Shown: positions 7,831 to 17,045, counted from the first letter of the stretch. The stretch is DNA of 64,000 nt from Microbulbifer rhizosphaerae (GCF_014191725.1 NZ_JACHWZ010000001.1:1-64000); one strand, 5' to 3'. The notes: generated from the letters alone by a model not told the origin. A program made the numbers and translations.

Positions 7831-10572
7831 ATGCTTTTGCCTTTCCTATCGTGTCACTGGTCTCGCCCACATTCTTTTTTGATTTCGGTCTGCGTGAAGA
7901 AGTTTCTCCTGATCCTTTTTTCGAGCTTCCTCCTCGCCGGCTGTGGTGGCGGAGGCGGCGGCAGTACGTCAGATGATCCCCCCTCGCCTCCCTCTACCCC
8001 TGTGCTGAAGGAGCGGAAGTTAACCTTTGAAGCCCCGGATACGTTATACATGGTTCCTGGGGATACGCAGGAAAATCCCGCGAGTGCCCCCGGGAGCGGG
8101 CTCATTAGTTACGAGTCCGATGATGAATTCGTTGCGGTGGTGGACAGTGAAGGTACTGTTACCGCCATCGGCGCGGGTACCACTTCTATTTCCGCCACCA
8201 TTGCCGAGGATGGGGAATACAGGTCGGCGTCGGCGAGCTACTCGGTAGAAGTGGAGGCGTTATCGAACACACTGACCTTCACCGAATCCGGTCCGTTAAG
8301 GCTACCCGTGGGGAGCACCTTGCACAATCCGGCTACGGGACTGGGAGATGGCACCGTTGTCTATTCGTCGAGCGATCCAGGCATCGCTACGGTCGACGCC
8401 AGTGGACTGGTGGAGGCACATGCGCTGGGGACCGTTACGATTGAAGCAGTACAGGAAGAAGGGCCGCAGTACCTGTCCGCGACGGCAAGCTACGTTATCG
8501 AAACCAGCATAGGCATGACTGCCTGGGCCGGAGAAAGTGATACGCTGGTTTCGTTATCCCCCGCTGCGACAGGTATGAATCTCTACCGGAGTTCCGAGAG
8601 GGATTGCGATATAGCAAATTTTCAGGCATGTGAAAATGGGCAGGTGGATGTTATCGGAGGAACAGAGGTTGTGGATACCGCTGCGACTCTGGAGAGGCCC
8701 GGATACTATACTCTGCAGGATTCCATGCATGAGATACAGGTGTCCGCCTGGCCACATCATTTTCTGCGTCGGTCAGAGCATGGATCTGTCGTCTTCAAGG
8801 AAAAACTCTGGATAATCGGAAATGCCGTCTGGAGGGGTGAAGAGTCTATATGGGCCACAGAGGATGGGGTGGTATGGCACCCGGTGAAAAGCAATTTCCC
8901 CAAGAGAAGTGGCCATAGTTTAACCGTGCATGAGGGAAAACTATTTGTGATCGGGGGCTCGGACAGGAGAAAGAGAATAGTAACCTCGGACCCTGAAATG
9001 AACGATGTCTGGGCTACTGAGGACGGAATTAATTGGGTGCAGATTACGGACAACGCCGAGTTTGCCCCGAGAAAGGACCATCGGGTAGTTAGCCACAATG
9101 GCAGGTTATGGCTGATAGGAGGAGTTAATTTCGGGGAGCTCGCGGAAGATGAGGACTTTTATTATTCCGATGTGTGGTCTTCAGAGGATGGCACGAACTG
9201 GACGTTAGAGGTGGAAGAGACGCCCTTTGCGAACCGCTTCGATCACGTGGCGGTCGTTCACCAGGATCGGATCTGGGTGCTCGGAGGCTGGGGGCGTCGC
9301 GAAGCCACAGAGGTGTGGGTATCGGAAAATGGTATTGATTGGGAACTGTTGCCGGAACCTGCACCCGCGCATGCCGTAGCTGAAGGTGTGGTTTCCTTCA
9401 TGGATAGACTCTGGTTCAGAGGATGGGGGCCACTCGGTGGGTATGGATTCTGGTCCACAGGGGCTGGGGAATCATGGGAATTTACGAAAACAGATAGTGA
9501 GGTAGTAGAAACCTGGCTGCATTCAATCAAGGTATTTAAGGAAAAGCTTTGGGTGACTGGCGGGGAAGTCAGTAACGTAGGGCCTGTCAGCAGTGTCTTT
9601 TCTTCAGCTGATGCAACCAATTGGAAAAAGGAGTCATCTGATCACCCGCTTCCGCGAAATATTGTGCGGGGAACAAACAGAAAGACTGTTGTCACCCATA
9701 AGGGGAGCTACTGGGCTTTCGATAACCCCGAATGGTCAAGTGAAGAAATTGAAGATACTTATATCTGGACATCGGAAGATGGTTTCAGCTGGGAAAAATA
9801 CGAAATTTCAGGCGATTTCAACCCGTCATTTGAAAGTATATTGACCAGCTTTAACGGCAAGCTGTGGGCAATTGGTATTCCAAAGTCTGAACAAGGACAA
9901 GTTACAGGCCTCGGTCTGTGGTCCTCCGAAGATGGCATCCATTGGAGTGAGGTTGTGCCGCCTTCGGAGCTGCCTGTCCTGAAGAGCAGGAGGTTCCTGG
10001 TCCATGGTGGCAGATTGTGGCTGTTTGGAACGGCTACCATCGAAGTCGCCAGTGTGATGGCTGAAGAGAACCAGGTGTGGTCCTCTGCGAATGGGATAGA
10101 GTGGCAGCGTGAGAGTGGCATAACAGAATACTCGGAGCTGAAAGATTATGAGGTCGCCAGTTTTGACGGAAAGCTCTGGGTGGTTGGCGGTCGTGAATCC
10201 GACGGTACCTATAGTCGAGGCGTGTGGTATTCCAGCGATGGAAAACAGTGGCAACAGGTTGTCCCTATACCTTTACCTGGGGGCAGAATCGAGCACAGAG
10301 TTGCCAGCTATGGGGGCAAGTTGTGGCTGGTCGGTGGCACGGATAGAAGCGGCAACCCGTCTGGCGATATCTGGGTATCGGAAAACGGAGAGGTATGGAC
10401 AGAAGCAGAAATCCCCACAAACATGCCGCCGCGCTCCAATTTCGGCTTGCTTACCGACCAGGATGGTCTGTGGGTTTTCGGGGCAGAATGGGGGGAGAGA
10501 CAAGACCTGTGGAAATTCACCGAAGGAGACGGATGGCGCGCGGGGTATAGGCGCCAATTTACCACCCAATGA
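7831..10572 (+). CDS. Lipoprotein with two Ig-like domains and a Kelch-like beta-propeller
   Basis: The 913-residue product has a signal peptide ending in the lipobox LLAGC followed by a glycine run, so it should be anchored in the envelope. Residues about 65-140 and 145-225 are two bacterial Ig-like (Big_2 type) domains, each with the VVDSEGTVTAIGAGT kind of motif. From about residue 300 on there are roughly ten repeats of the type 'WATEDGxxW ... GKLWVIGG', a Kelch/Galactose-oxidase-like propeller pattern. I kept the ATG at 7831, which has GGGAGA upstream. A GTG at 7894 would give a more usual signal peptide (VKKFLLILFSSFLLAGC) but lacks a clear ribosome site. Substrate or partner is unknown. 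Confidence 0.8.
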   Translation: MLLPFLSCHWSRPHSFLISVCVKKFLLILFSSFLLAGCGGGGGGSTSDDPPSPPSTPVLKERKLTFEAPDTLYMVPGDTQENPASAPGSGLISYESDDEFVAVVDSEGTVTAIGAGTTSISATIAEDGEYRSASASYSVEVEALSNTLTFTESGPLRLPVGSTLHNPATGLGDGTVVYSSSDPGIATVDASGLVEAHALGTVTIEAVQEEGPQYLSATASYVIETSIGMTAWAGESDTLVSLSPAATGMNLYRSSERDCDIANFQACENGQVDVIGGTEVVDTAATLERPGYYTLQDSMHEIQVSAWPHHFLRRSEHGSVVFKEKLWIIGNAVWRGEESIWATEDGVVWHPVKSNFPKRSGHSLTVHEGKLFVIGGSDRRKRIVTSDPEMNDVWATEDGINWVQITDNAEFAPRKDHRVVSHNGRLWLIGGVNFGELAEDEDFYYSDVWSSEDGTNWTLEVEETPFANRFDHVAVVHQDRIWVLGGWGRREATEVWVSENGIDWELLPEPAPAHAVAEGVVSFMDRLWFRGWGPLGGYGFWSTGAGESWEFTKTDSEVVETWLHSIKVFKEKLWVTGGEVSNVGPVSSVFSSADATNWKKESSDHPLPRNIVRGTNRKTVVTHKGSYWAFDNPEWSSEEIEDTYIWTSEDGFSWEKYEISGDFNPSFESILTSFNGKLWAIGIPKSEQGQVTGLGLWSSEDGIHWSEVVPPSELPVLKSRRFLVHGGRLWLFGTATIEVASVMAEENQVWSSANGIEWQRESGITEYSELKDYEVASFDGKLWVVGGRESDGTYSRGVWYSSDGKQWQQVVPIPLPGGRIEHRVASYGGKLWLVGGTDRSGNPSGDIWVSENGEVWTEAEIPTNMPPRSNFGLLTDQDGLWVFGAEWGERQDLWKFTEGDGWRAGYRRQFTTQ

Positions 10573-10654
10573 TGGTGAAGAGGGTCGGGGCCTGGTCTTT
10601 AGTGATGGGTGTCCAAGAATCTTGTTGCTGTAGATACGCGGATACGCGCACGGG

Positions 10655-10680
10655 AAAGGCCGGACGCTGGTCCGGCCTTT
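10655..10680. terminator. Bidirectional terminator between convergent genes
   Basis: AAAGGCCGGA and TCCGGCCTTT pair perfectly around a 6-base loop, with A and T ends that suit both directions. The hairpin lies between the converging ends of the lipoprotein gene and qorB. Confidence 0.7.
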
Positions 10681-10686
10681 GGTGGG

Positions 10687-11547
10687 TTATCCCAGTGACG
10701 CCAGCGCCAGTTGGATCGATTCGACCATTGGCGTGGTCGGGCGACCGATCAGTGCGCTCAACTGTTTGCTGTCGTCGAACAGGCCGCCTTTGGAGGCGCC
10801 GGTATCGGACTCGGCCAGCAGGGTTGCGATCGGTTCCGGCAGTCCGGCGCCCACCAGCGCCTGCTGGTACTCCGCTTCCGGCAGGTCCTGGTAGCTGATC
10901 GCCTTGCCGGACTGCGCTGCGATTTCGGCTGCAAACTCGCCCAGGGTGTAGAAGTCGTCCCCCGCCAGTTCGTAGACCTTGCCGGCCTGCTCTTCGGCCA
11001 GGAGTACGGCCGCGGCCGCGGCGGCGTAATCGGCCCGTGAGGCGGACGAGATGCGGCCGTCGCCGGCGCAGCCCATGACAGCTCCGAACTGCAGTGCCAC
11101 CGGTACGCCGGCGGTATAGTTCTCGCTGTACCAGCCGTTGCGCAGGATCGCGTGGGGGAGGCCGGACCCGGCCAGTTTCGCTTCGGTCTGCCGATGCTCC
11201 AGCCCCAACGGTAGCGGGGTGGTGTCGGCGTGCAGGATGCTGGTGTAGACCAGCAGTCCCACTTCGGCCTTTTTCGCCGCTTCGATTACGTTGGCGTGTT
11301 GAGGCGCACGTTGGCCGACCTCGCTGGAGGAGATCAGCAGCACTTTGTTCGCCCCTTCGAATGCCGCCTTAAGCGTGGCCGGCTCATTGTAATCGGCTTT
11401 GCGCACCTCTACGCCCTGAGCGGCTAGGTCAGCCACGCTATCCGGATTGCGCACCGCCGCGACCAGTTCGGCGGCGGGTACGGACTTGAGCAGCTCGGCG
11501 ATCACCAGCCGGCCCAGTTGGCCGGATGCACCAGTTACCACAATCAT
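10687..11547 (-). CDS. qorB: NAD(P)H:quinone oxidoreductase QorB-like (NmrA/atypical SDR family)
   Basis: The 286-residue product begins MIVVTGASGQLGRLV, a Rossmann GxxGxxG nucleotide site, and matches the E. coli QorB (YtfG) family in length and pattern (HANVIEAAKKAEV, YTSILHAD, HAILRNGWYSENY). Family members reduce quinones in the cytoplasm with NADPH. A good ribosome site (GGAGATAGACG) precedes the ATG. The gene is divergent from a HxlR-type regulator 98 bp away, the same pairing as ytfG/ytfH in E. coli, so the regulator probably controls it. Confidence 0.88.
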   Translation of the reverse strand: MIVVTGASGQLGRLVIAELLKSVPAAELVAAVRNPDSVADLAAQGVEVRKADYNEPATLKAAFEGANKVLLISSSEVGQRAPQHANVIEAAKKAEVGLLVYTSILHADTTPLPLGLEHRQTEAKLAGSGLPHAILRNGWYSENYTAGVPVALQFGAVMGCAGDGRISSASRADYAAAAAAVLLAEEQAGKVYELAGDDFYTLGEFAAEIAAQSGKAISYQDLPEAEYQQALVGAGLPEPIATLLAESDTGASKGGLFDDSKQLSALIGRPTTPMVESIQLALASLG

Positions 11548-11645
11548 CGTCTATCTCCTTTGCTTTTTGAGTGCGTAATAAATCAGTGGAGCCAGTCTAA
11601 CGTTCATGCTAACTTCTAGAAAGTACGCACAAAAAGGTAAGTACT

Positions 11646-12077
11646 ATGAACAAGAAACTGGATGCGGAACCGCCGATTGGCCTGAGCGAGCGTTTCGGGC
11701 GGGGATGCTTGTTCGCCGCGCCCTGTCCCTCCCGCGAGGTGCTCAATCATGTGAGCAGCCGCTGGGGGGTACTGATCCTGATCGCGCTGCGCAGCGGTAC
11801 GCACCGCTTCGGCGAACTGCGCCGGAAGATCGGCGGTGTCAGTGAGAAGATGCTGGCGCAGAGCCTTCAGGCACTGGCTCGTGACGGCTTCGTATCGAGG
11901 GTGTCCCACCCGGTGGTGCCGCCATTCGTGGAGTACAGCCTGACGCCTATGGGAGAGGAGGTGGCGGGAAAGGTGGCCGATCTGGCGGACTGGATAGAGC
12001 TGAACCTGTTGCGGGTGATGGAGGCTCGATCCAGCGCGCAGGCGGATCCAACGGCCACTGAGGGCGTCACACGGTAA
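11646..12077 (+). CDS. HxlR-family transcriptional regulator (YtfH/QorR-like)
   Basis: This 143-residue winged-helix protein has the HxlR signature: CPSREVLNHVSSRWG, then LRSGTHRFGELRRKIGGVSE, then a wing ending in EYSLTPMGEE. The Cys at residue 27 in CPSR is the position conserved in the redox- or quinone-sensing members (QorR, YodB, HypR); a second Cys is at 21. Divergence from qorB suggests it senses quinones or electrophiles and represses qorB. No operator could be resolved by eye in the 98-bp intergenic region. Confidence 0.85.
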   Translation: MNKKLDAEPPIGLSERFGRGCLFAAPCPSREVLNHVSSRWGVLILIALRSGTHRFGELRRKIGGVSEKMLAQSLQALARDGFVSRVSHPVVPPFVEYSLTPMGEEVAGKVADLADWIELNLLRVMEARSSAQADPTATEGVTR

Positions 12078-12189
12078 ACCGTGCCCGGCGCGGGGTGAGG
12101 ACTGAGCGTTACACCCCGGCGCCCCGTATATGGGCCGGGAAGTGCCGTGGATGGAGTCGAAGTGATGGACTGCCAGGTTGAAGAATCTG

Positions 12190-12333
12190 ATGGGTGTCCA
12201 AGAATCCTCCTCCAGCATCAAGGACAAAGAGTTAAAAGCACTGTACGCCAAAACCCTGTTTGGCTACAGCGACAGAGAGATAGTCAAGGCCGTGAAAGCC
12301 GGCATACTGATCGAGGTGAATGACGATGGATAA
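12190..12333 (+). pseudogene. C-terminal remnant of a RelE/HigB-like toxin
   Basis: The frame reads MGVQE and then IKDKELKALYAKTLFGYSD followed by a KAVKAGILIEV ending. This is the usual C-terminus of the RelE/HigB-type toxin partnered with NadS-like antitoxins. The N-terminal two-thirds, with the catalytic fold, is missing and is replaced by the repeat GATGGGTGTCCAAGAATC at 12189-12206. The remnant overlaps the antitoxin start by 14 bp, which preserves the original toxin-antitoxin order. Confidence 0.6.
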
Positions 12334-12631
12334 ATCCATCCTGGAAGTGGTACACGAAAGCGCCCAAGAGCTGCGCAAGGCTGGGGTGATGGACGAAGTC
12401 ACCCTCAAGGAGTTCGACGCCCTGTGCCTGCCGCCGGTGAAGGAATACACCGCCGCACAGATCCGGCGCATCCGCAAAAAATCCAAGGCCAGCCAGGGCG
12501 TCTTCGCCCTCTACCTGAACACCAGCAAGTCCACAGTACAGAAATGGGAGATCGGGGCCAAAAAGCCCAACGGCCCCTCGCTCAAGCTGCTGAACATCGT
12601 GGACCGCAAGGGGCTGGAAGTGCTGGCTTGA
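12320..12631 (+). CDS. XRE-family antitoxin of the NadS/HigA type, orphaned
   Basis: This 103-residue protein has a helix-turn-helix in its C-terminal half (IRRIRKKSKASQGVFALYLN, then STVQKWEIGAKKPNGPSLKL). That layout is typical of NadS/HigA antitoxins, which bind the operon promoter and the toxin. Two ATGs are available, 12320 and 12326. Its toxin partner immediately upstream is truncated, so the gene is probably a surviving antitoxin without a functional local toxin. Confidence 0.8.
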   Translation: MTMDKSILEVVHESAQELRKAGVMDEVTLKEFDALCLPPVKEYTAAQIRRIRKKSKASQGVFALYLNTSKSTVQKWEIGAKKPNGPSLKLLNIVDRKGLEVLA

Positions 12632-12656
12632 TCCGGCCATCAGCCACTCCAAAAGC

Positions 12657-12692
12657 AACAAGCCCCGGACGCGAAAGCGCCCGGGGCTTGTT
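12657..12692. terminator. Strong GC hairpin after the antitoxin gene
   Basis: AACAAGCCCCGG pairs perfectly with CCGGGGCTTGTT around ACGCGAAAGCGC. It sits 26 bp after the antitoxin stop. No long T-run follows beyond TTGT, so efficiency is uncertain. Confidence 0.6.
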
Positions 12693-12825
12693 GTATCCGG
12701 CTCCGGAAAACCCCGCCTCCGGGCAAAAAAGCACCTCAAAAATCTTGGTAGAGTCGGCCTTTATCGGGACCGATCTGCCCTGGCCCAGCTTGAGAAAGGA
12801 ATTCCTGTACGCTTAGTGCCAGGAC

Positions 12826-13602
12826 TTATTGAGCCTGCGGCAAATCCCTATCACTCGCCTGCCCCTGCTGCTGCATCAACATCTCCGCAGTAACCCCCGC
12901 GTTGTAATCCATAATCAGCCGCGGCTCGTCGGTAAAGACGCCGTCGGCGCCCATGGCTGCGACCAGGTGCAGGTCTTCTCCGTTGTTGACCGTGTACACG
13001 TAATTTTTCAGCCCGCGCCGTTTGCCGTCGGCGATCAGGTCCGCGTCTACGAATTCCAGGCTTAGGTGCATGGAGTAGGCTTTGAGGGATTCGGCGCAGG
13101 CGGCTAGGTCCAGGGGGATGCCGGCGAGGAGGGCGCCGCGGCGGACTTCCGGCAGTAGTTGCAGGCTCTCGTAGACCTGGCGGTGGTCGAAGGAGGAGAT
13201 CAGGTACTGTTCGAAACAGGCGCCGTTGTCGCGCACGTAGGATTCCAGTTCCCGCGCCACCAGCGCGGCGCAATTGGGGCCCTTGATCTCGATATTGAGC
13301 TGTATGTTGTTGGAGACCAGCTCCAGCACTTCGCGCAGCGTGGGAATACGGCCGCCGCAGGGCAGCAGTTTTTCGCGCAGAGCATTGGGGCACATATCCG
13401 TGAGCAGCTCGCTGCCGGCGATCAGGCGGCCGAGGCGACGGTCGTGTTTGACCAGTATCTGGCCGCCGACATTCCAGATATCGATCTCGATACCGTCGAT
13501 ATCGAATTCCAGTGCGTGCTCTATGGCCTGCAGGGTATTTTCAGTGGCCCGCTGGCGGTAGCCGCGGTGGGCGAAACAGAAAAGGGTGCCCGGGGTTTCC
13601 AT
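12826..13602 (-). CDS. Glycerophosphodiester phosphodiesterase
   Basis: The 258-residue product has the GDPD signature: FAHRGYRQRATENTL with catalytic His and Arg, DGIEIDIW with metal-binding Glu and Asp, and VKHDRRLGR with the second His. NIEIKG follows in the centre, and YTVNNGEDLHLVAAMGADGV with the FTDEP block closes the barrel. The family hydrolyses glycerophosphodiesters to sn-glycerol 3-phosphate and an alcohol. No signal peptide is seen, so it is likely cytoplasmic (UgpQ-like). It stands alone on its strand. Confidence 0.88.
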   Translation of the reverse strand: METPGTLFCFAHRGYRQRATENTLQAIEHALEFDIDGIEIDIWNVGGQILVKHDRRLGRLIAGSELLTDMCPNALREKLLPCGGRIPTLREVLELVSNNIQLNIEIKGPNCAALVARELESYVRDNGACFEQYLISSFDHRQVYESLQLLPEVRRGALLAGIPLDLAACAESLKAYSMHLSLEFVDADLIADGKRRGLKNYVYTVNNGEDLHLVAAMGADGVFTDEPRLIMDYNAGVTAEMLMQQQGQASDRDLPQAQ

Positions 13603-13702
13603 AATCCTGACCTCTTGGCCTAGTCGACAACAGCGTGCCCATGAAGTATGACGCTGCGGTTACAGAACAACCGTTATTTGTGACCCTTTTTGGATGATTT
13701 GG

Positions 13703-13828
13703 CGTAACTACTCTCCCCTCTCCCGCTTGCGGGGAGAGGCCGGGGGAGGGGGCGCTGACCGGGCTCCCCCTCTCCTAACCCTCTCCCCCAAAGGGTGAGA
13801 GGGGACTGTCGGGGTGAAGTAGTTACGA
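13703..13828. repeat. REP-like element with CTCCCCTCTCCC and GTAACTACT ends
   Basis: CTCTCCCCTCTCCCGCTTGC and a following GGGGAGAGGCCGGGGGAGGG form one hairpin. A second, CCCCTCTCCTAACCCTCTCC paired with GGTGAGAGGGGAC, follows. The whole is bracketed by the inverted ends GTAACTACT (near 13704) and AGTAGTTAC (near 13819). The CTCCCCTCTCCCGC family recurs at 25740 and inside two NRPS adenylation domains (50326, 57039). Confidence 0.7.
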
Positions 13829-13865
13829 TTTGGCACTGAAATGAGCCTGACTGGCAATCCGGGAG

Positions 13866-14378
13866 TCAGTCCCCAGCCAGGGCGCGATAGCGGCCCCGGT
13901 GGAAGACCAGCGGTTCACCGCCGCTGGCGGTGAATTCCAGCACTTCCCCAAGCAGAATGGTGTGGTCGCCGCCGTCAATGCACTGCATCCGGCGACAGTG
14001 GAAGTGGGCGGCGCAGTCGTCCAGCAGTGGCAGTTGCGCCGGGCCGGAATGCCAGTGGATCTGGCCAAATTTGTCGGTGCCGCGGCCGGCGAAGAGGTTG
14101 GAGATATGCTGCTGGTCCGCCTTGAGTACGTGCACGGCAAAGTGCTCGTTGGCGGTAAAGGCGTTGTAGCTCAGGGCGTGTTTGTCGATGCTCCAGAGCA
14201 CCAGCGGCGGCTCTAGGGAGACGGAATTGAAGCTGTTGACGGTCATGCCCACCGGCTGGCCGTCGGCATCCCGCGTGGTGACCACGGTGACGCCGGTGGC
14301 GAACTGGCCCAGGGTGTCGCGCAGGGCGCGGCTCCGGGAGAGGGCCGGGGAGAGGGCTTGAGTGCTGTCTGCCGTCAT
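13866..14378 (-). CDS. Flavin reductase-like FMN-binding protein
   Basis: The 170-residue product fits the flavin reductase family (RutF/HpaC type) in length and motifs: FATGVTVVTTRDADGQPVG, MTVNSFNSVSLEPPLVLWS, ADQQHISNLFAGRG, and the C-terminal GGDHTILLGEVLEF. Such enzymes reduce FMN/FAD with NAD(P)H to supply flavin-dependent oxygenases. I chose the ATG at 14378; an in-frame ATG at 14420 adds 14 residues and neither has a strong ribosome site. It follows the rubredoxin-reductase fusion on the same strand after 95 bp, so the two may be co-transcribed redox genes. Confidence 0.82.
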   Translation of the reverse strand: MTADSTQALSPALSRSRALRDTLGQFATGVTVVTTRDADGQPVGMTVNSFNSVSLEPPLVLWSIDKHALSYNAFTANEHFAVHVLKADQQHISNLFAGRGTDKFGQIHWHSGPAQLPLLDDCAAHFHCRRMQCIDGGDHTILLGEVLEFTASGGEPLVFHRGRYRALAGD

Positions 14379-14473
14379 ACTTCTGGTCAATTCTTGTGCA
14401 AAGTTGGTCGTGACGGCCATTCTACGGGAAAAGCGGCTCGTTTGCGCGTATTGCATTGTTTGGGGCGTGGCCG

Positions 14474-16111
14474 CTAATCCATTAGCGGCGCGCACTCGGC
14501 AGTCAGTACGTCCCGGGCGGCGATGGCGCTGCCGGTCAGGACGAAGCCCAGCAGGCGGTTGCCGGCGTCGCGGAACTCCGCGCGCACGCCGTCCTCGCCG
14601 GCGTCGATCTGCCAATCGCCCTCGGCACCTCGGCGCGGGGGGCAGACCACGGTGGGGCGCAGGGTGGTTTTCACGGCCACGGGAATGGCGCCGTAGTGTA
14701 CTTTGCTCCGATTCCCGGTGAGAGTGGCGGCCAGGGCGTGGGCACAGCTGACCAGGGGGGCCACGAAGTAGAGCAGGTGGCCGTCCACCTCGGCGCAGTC
14801 TCCGAGGGCGTAGATGTCGGGGTTGCTGGTCTGTAGGTGGCGGTCCACCAGGATACCGCGGTCCACCGCCAGGCCGGCGGCCTCGGCCAGGCCGGTATTG
14901 GCATGCAGACCCAGAGCGGCGAGGGCCAGGTCGGCGTGTAGGGTTTCACCGTTATCCAGCCGCGCGCGAAGCCCCCCGCCGTCGCGGGAAAGATCGGTGA
15001 CGCGGGTGTTGCCGTGGAAACGGACACCGGCTGCCTCCAGGGTGCGCTGCAGGTCGCGCCCGGCGGCCTCCGGCAGCAGCGTGGCCAGGGGCCAGTCCAG
15101 CGGGTCCACCATCTCCACCTCGTAGCCGGCCTGGGTCAGGTCGTTGGCGAATTCGCAGCCGATCAGCCCGGCGCCCAGCAGCAGCACCCGCCGGCGCCCC
15201 ACGAGGGCGGTGCGGAAGCGGTGGTAGTCTCCCAGGCTGTTGATGCGGAACAGGCGCGCGCGGCCGTCGCCGTCGATGGGGGGGAGGGGCCGGCAGCCGG
15301 CGCCGGTGGCCAGCACCAGTTTGCCGTAGCGCAGTTCCGCGCTGTGGCCGCCGCCTTCGGGTACCAGGGTGAGGACTCTGGGTTCCGCGTCGATGCCGGT
15401 GACACGGGTGTGCACAAGGATTTCCGCGTTCAATTCCCGCGCCATTTCCTCGGCGGAGGCGGTGGCCAGTTGCTGCGGGGTTTTGCCGTGGGCCAGGGAG
15501 GCGGAGAGCAGGGGCTTGGAGTAGGAGGTCCCGTCGTCGCCGGTGATCATTACCAGTGGTGTGTGACTGTCCAGTTTGCGGAATTCCTTTGCCAAGTGGT
15601 AGCCGGCGAGGCCGGTGCCGATGATCACCACGGGGTCTCCCTCTCTGGTGGCGCTTTCGGGGGTGGCCGCCGGCTGCGGCTCGGCCTCGTTCACCAGCAC
15701 CATATCGAATTCTTCCTTGCTGACGCCGCACTGGGGGCAACACCAGTCATCGGGAATATCCTCCCAGCGGGTTCCGGGTGCTATGCCGTCTTCCGGCCAG
15801 CCCTTGGATTCATCGTACACCCAGCCGCACACCATACACTCCCAGATGCGATAGCCGGCGGCGGTCGCGGGGGCTTCGGCGGTTTCGGTTTGCAGGACGG
15901 GAGCGTTGATTTCAGGTTCTTCCCGGCGGGGCTCGGAGGCCACCGGCTGCATCTCGAATTCCGCCTTGGCGACGCCGCATTCCGGGCAGCACCAGTCGTC
16001 GGGAATATCCTCCCAGCGGGTGCCGGGCACTATGCCGTCCTCCGGCCAGCCCTTGGATTCGTCGTAGATCCAGCCACAAATCTGGCATTCCCAAACGCGG
16101 TAATCAGACAT
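14474..16111 (-). CDS. Tandem rubredoxin fused to FAD-dependent rubredoxin reductase
   Basis: Two complete rubredoxin domains lie at residues about 1-50 and 85-140. Each has a CxxCGW pair, the [15 protein letters not shown] core and a CPxCG pair, so eight Cys can bind two irons. They are joined by an Ala/Glu/Pro linker to a pyridine-nucleotide-disulfide type reductase: first dinucleotide site [15 protein letters not shown], second site [16 protein letters not shown], and the flavin motif [11 protein letters not shown]. Family knowledge: rubredoxin reductase passes electrons from NAD(P)H to rubredoxin, which feeds AlkB-type hydroxylases or oxygen-stress enzymes. I chose the ATG at 16111, with GGGGGGAT upstream, over an ATG eight codons earlier. 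No alkane hydroxylase is nearby. Confidence 0.9.
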   Translation of the reverse strand: MSDYRVWECQICGWIYDESKGWPEDGIVPGTRWEDIPDDWCCPECGVAKAEFEMQPVASEPRREEPEINAPVLQTETAEAPATAAGYRIWECMVCGWVYDESKGWPEDGIAPGTRWEDIPDDWCCPQCGVSKEEFDMVLVNEAEPQPAATPESATREGDPVVIIGTGLAGYHLAKEFRKLDSHTPLVMITGDDGTSYSKPLLSASLAHGKTPQQLATASAEEMARELNAEILVHTRVTGIDAEPRVLTLVPEGGGHSAELRYGKLVLATGAGCRPLPPIDGDGRARLFRINSLGDYHRFRTALVGRRRVLLLGAGLIGCEFANDLTQAGYEVEMVDPLDWPLATLLPEAAGRDLQRTLEAAGVRFHGNTRVTDLSRDGGGLRARLDNGETLHADLALAALGLHANTGLAEAAGLAVDRGILVDRHLQTSNPDIYALGDCAEVDGHLLYFVAPLVSCAHALAATLTGNRSKVHYGAIPVAVKTTLRPTVVCPPRRGAEGDWQIDAGEDGVRAEFRDAGNRLLGFVLTGSAIAARDVLTAECAPLMD

Positions 16112-16352
16112 GTATCCCCCCGGCGCAACCTTCACACAAGCGAGCTTTAGAGTTCTGTGAGGCGCCCCCCGTCCTGGAGAGCCGATGAGTAGTTTGTGAA
16201 CCTAAGGCCCGCGATAAAAAATCTGGCAGAGCCAGATTACCAATAAATCGGCCGGACATATTAGGAAAAATAAGCGAAAAAATCCTCCGGAGGACGTCGC
16301 AATAGTTGTTGCGCCTGTGCCTGGCGGCACTCTCCTGGCTCTCGATGCGGCT

Positions 16353-17045
16353 CTATTCGCTGTCGCGCTGGGCGATATTGGTCAGTGCGCTGTGGTAGAT
16401 CTCGGCGATTTCACCGGGATGGGTGATGGAGATGCCCAGGTCGTGCACCAAACCGTCCTCGAGACCGTAGACCCAGCCGTTGACCGAGAGCGGCTGCTTG
16501 GCCTTCCAGGCATCGCGCACGATGGTGGTCTGGCACACGTGGATCACCTGCTCCAGCACGTTGAGCTCGCACAGCAGATCCATTCGCTCCCTCTGCTGGA
16601 AGAGGTCGATCAGGGTGTGGTGTTTATCGCGCACGTCCTGGATATGGCGCAGCCAGTTGTCGATCAGCCCCAGTTGCTGGTTATCCAGCGCCGCCTGCAC
16701 GCCGCCGCAGCCGTAGTGGCCGCAGACGATAATGTGCTTGACCTTGAGAATCTCAACCGCGTATTGCACTACCGAGAGGCAGTTGAGGTCCGTGTGCACC
16801 ACCACGTTGGCCACGTTGCGGTGCACGAAGAGTTCGCCGGGTAGAAGACCGACGATCTCATTGGCGGGCACGCGGCTGTCGGCGCAGCCGATCCACAGGT
16901 ACTCCGGCGATTGCTGTTTCGACAGTTTGAGGAAGAAATCCGGTTTTTCCTGCCGGGTGGCGAGAGACCACTGCAAATTGTTCTCGATCAGGTGCTTGAG
17001 CGGGCGCAACGCGGTTTCCCCAACAATGACTGGATGCAATGGCAC
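16353..17045 (-). CDS. can: Beta-class carbonic anhydrase
   Basis: The 230-residue product carries the beta-carbonic-anhydrase zinc site: CADSRVPANEI with Cys and the Asp/Arg dyad, and HYGCGGVQAAL with His and Cys. HRNVANVV lies between them, and the C-terminal LSVNGWVYGLEDGLVHDLG block is present. It matches E. coli Can (about 220 residues). It interconverts CO2 and bicarbonate in the cytoplasm. It has no operon partner on its strand. Confidence 0.93.
   Translation of the reverse strand: MPLHPVIVGETALRPLKHLIENNLQWSLATRQEKPDFFLKLSKQQSPEYLWIGCADSRVPANEIVGLLPGELFVHRNVANVVVHTDLNCLSVVQYAVEILKVKHIIVCGHYGCGGVQAALDNQQLGLIDNWLRHIQDVRDKHHTLIDLFQQRERMDLLCELNVLEQVIHVCQTTIVRDAWKAKQPLSVNGWVYGLEDGLVHDLGISITHPGEIAEIYHSALTNIAQRDSE

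Noticed and set aside
12700..12816. Open frame end reading SLRKEFLYA before the glycerophosphodiesterase.
   Set aside because: Too short and without any supporting domain; it is the out-of-frame tail of sequence overlapping the antitoxin.
13703..13828. Repetitive GC-rich block first considered as a CRISPR-like or terminator array.
   Set aside because: There are no regularly spaced repeats with unique spacers; it is a pair of hairpins of a dispersed family.
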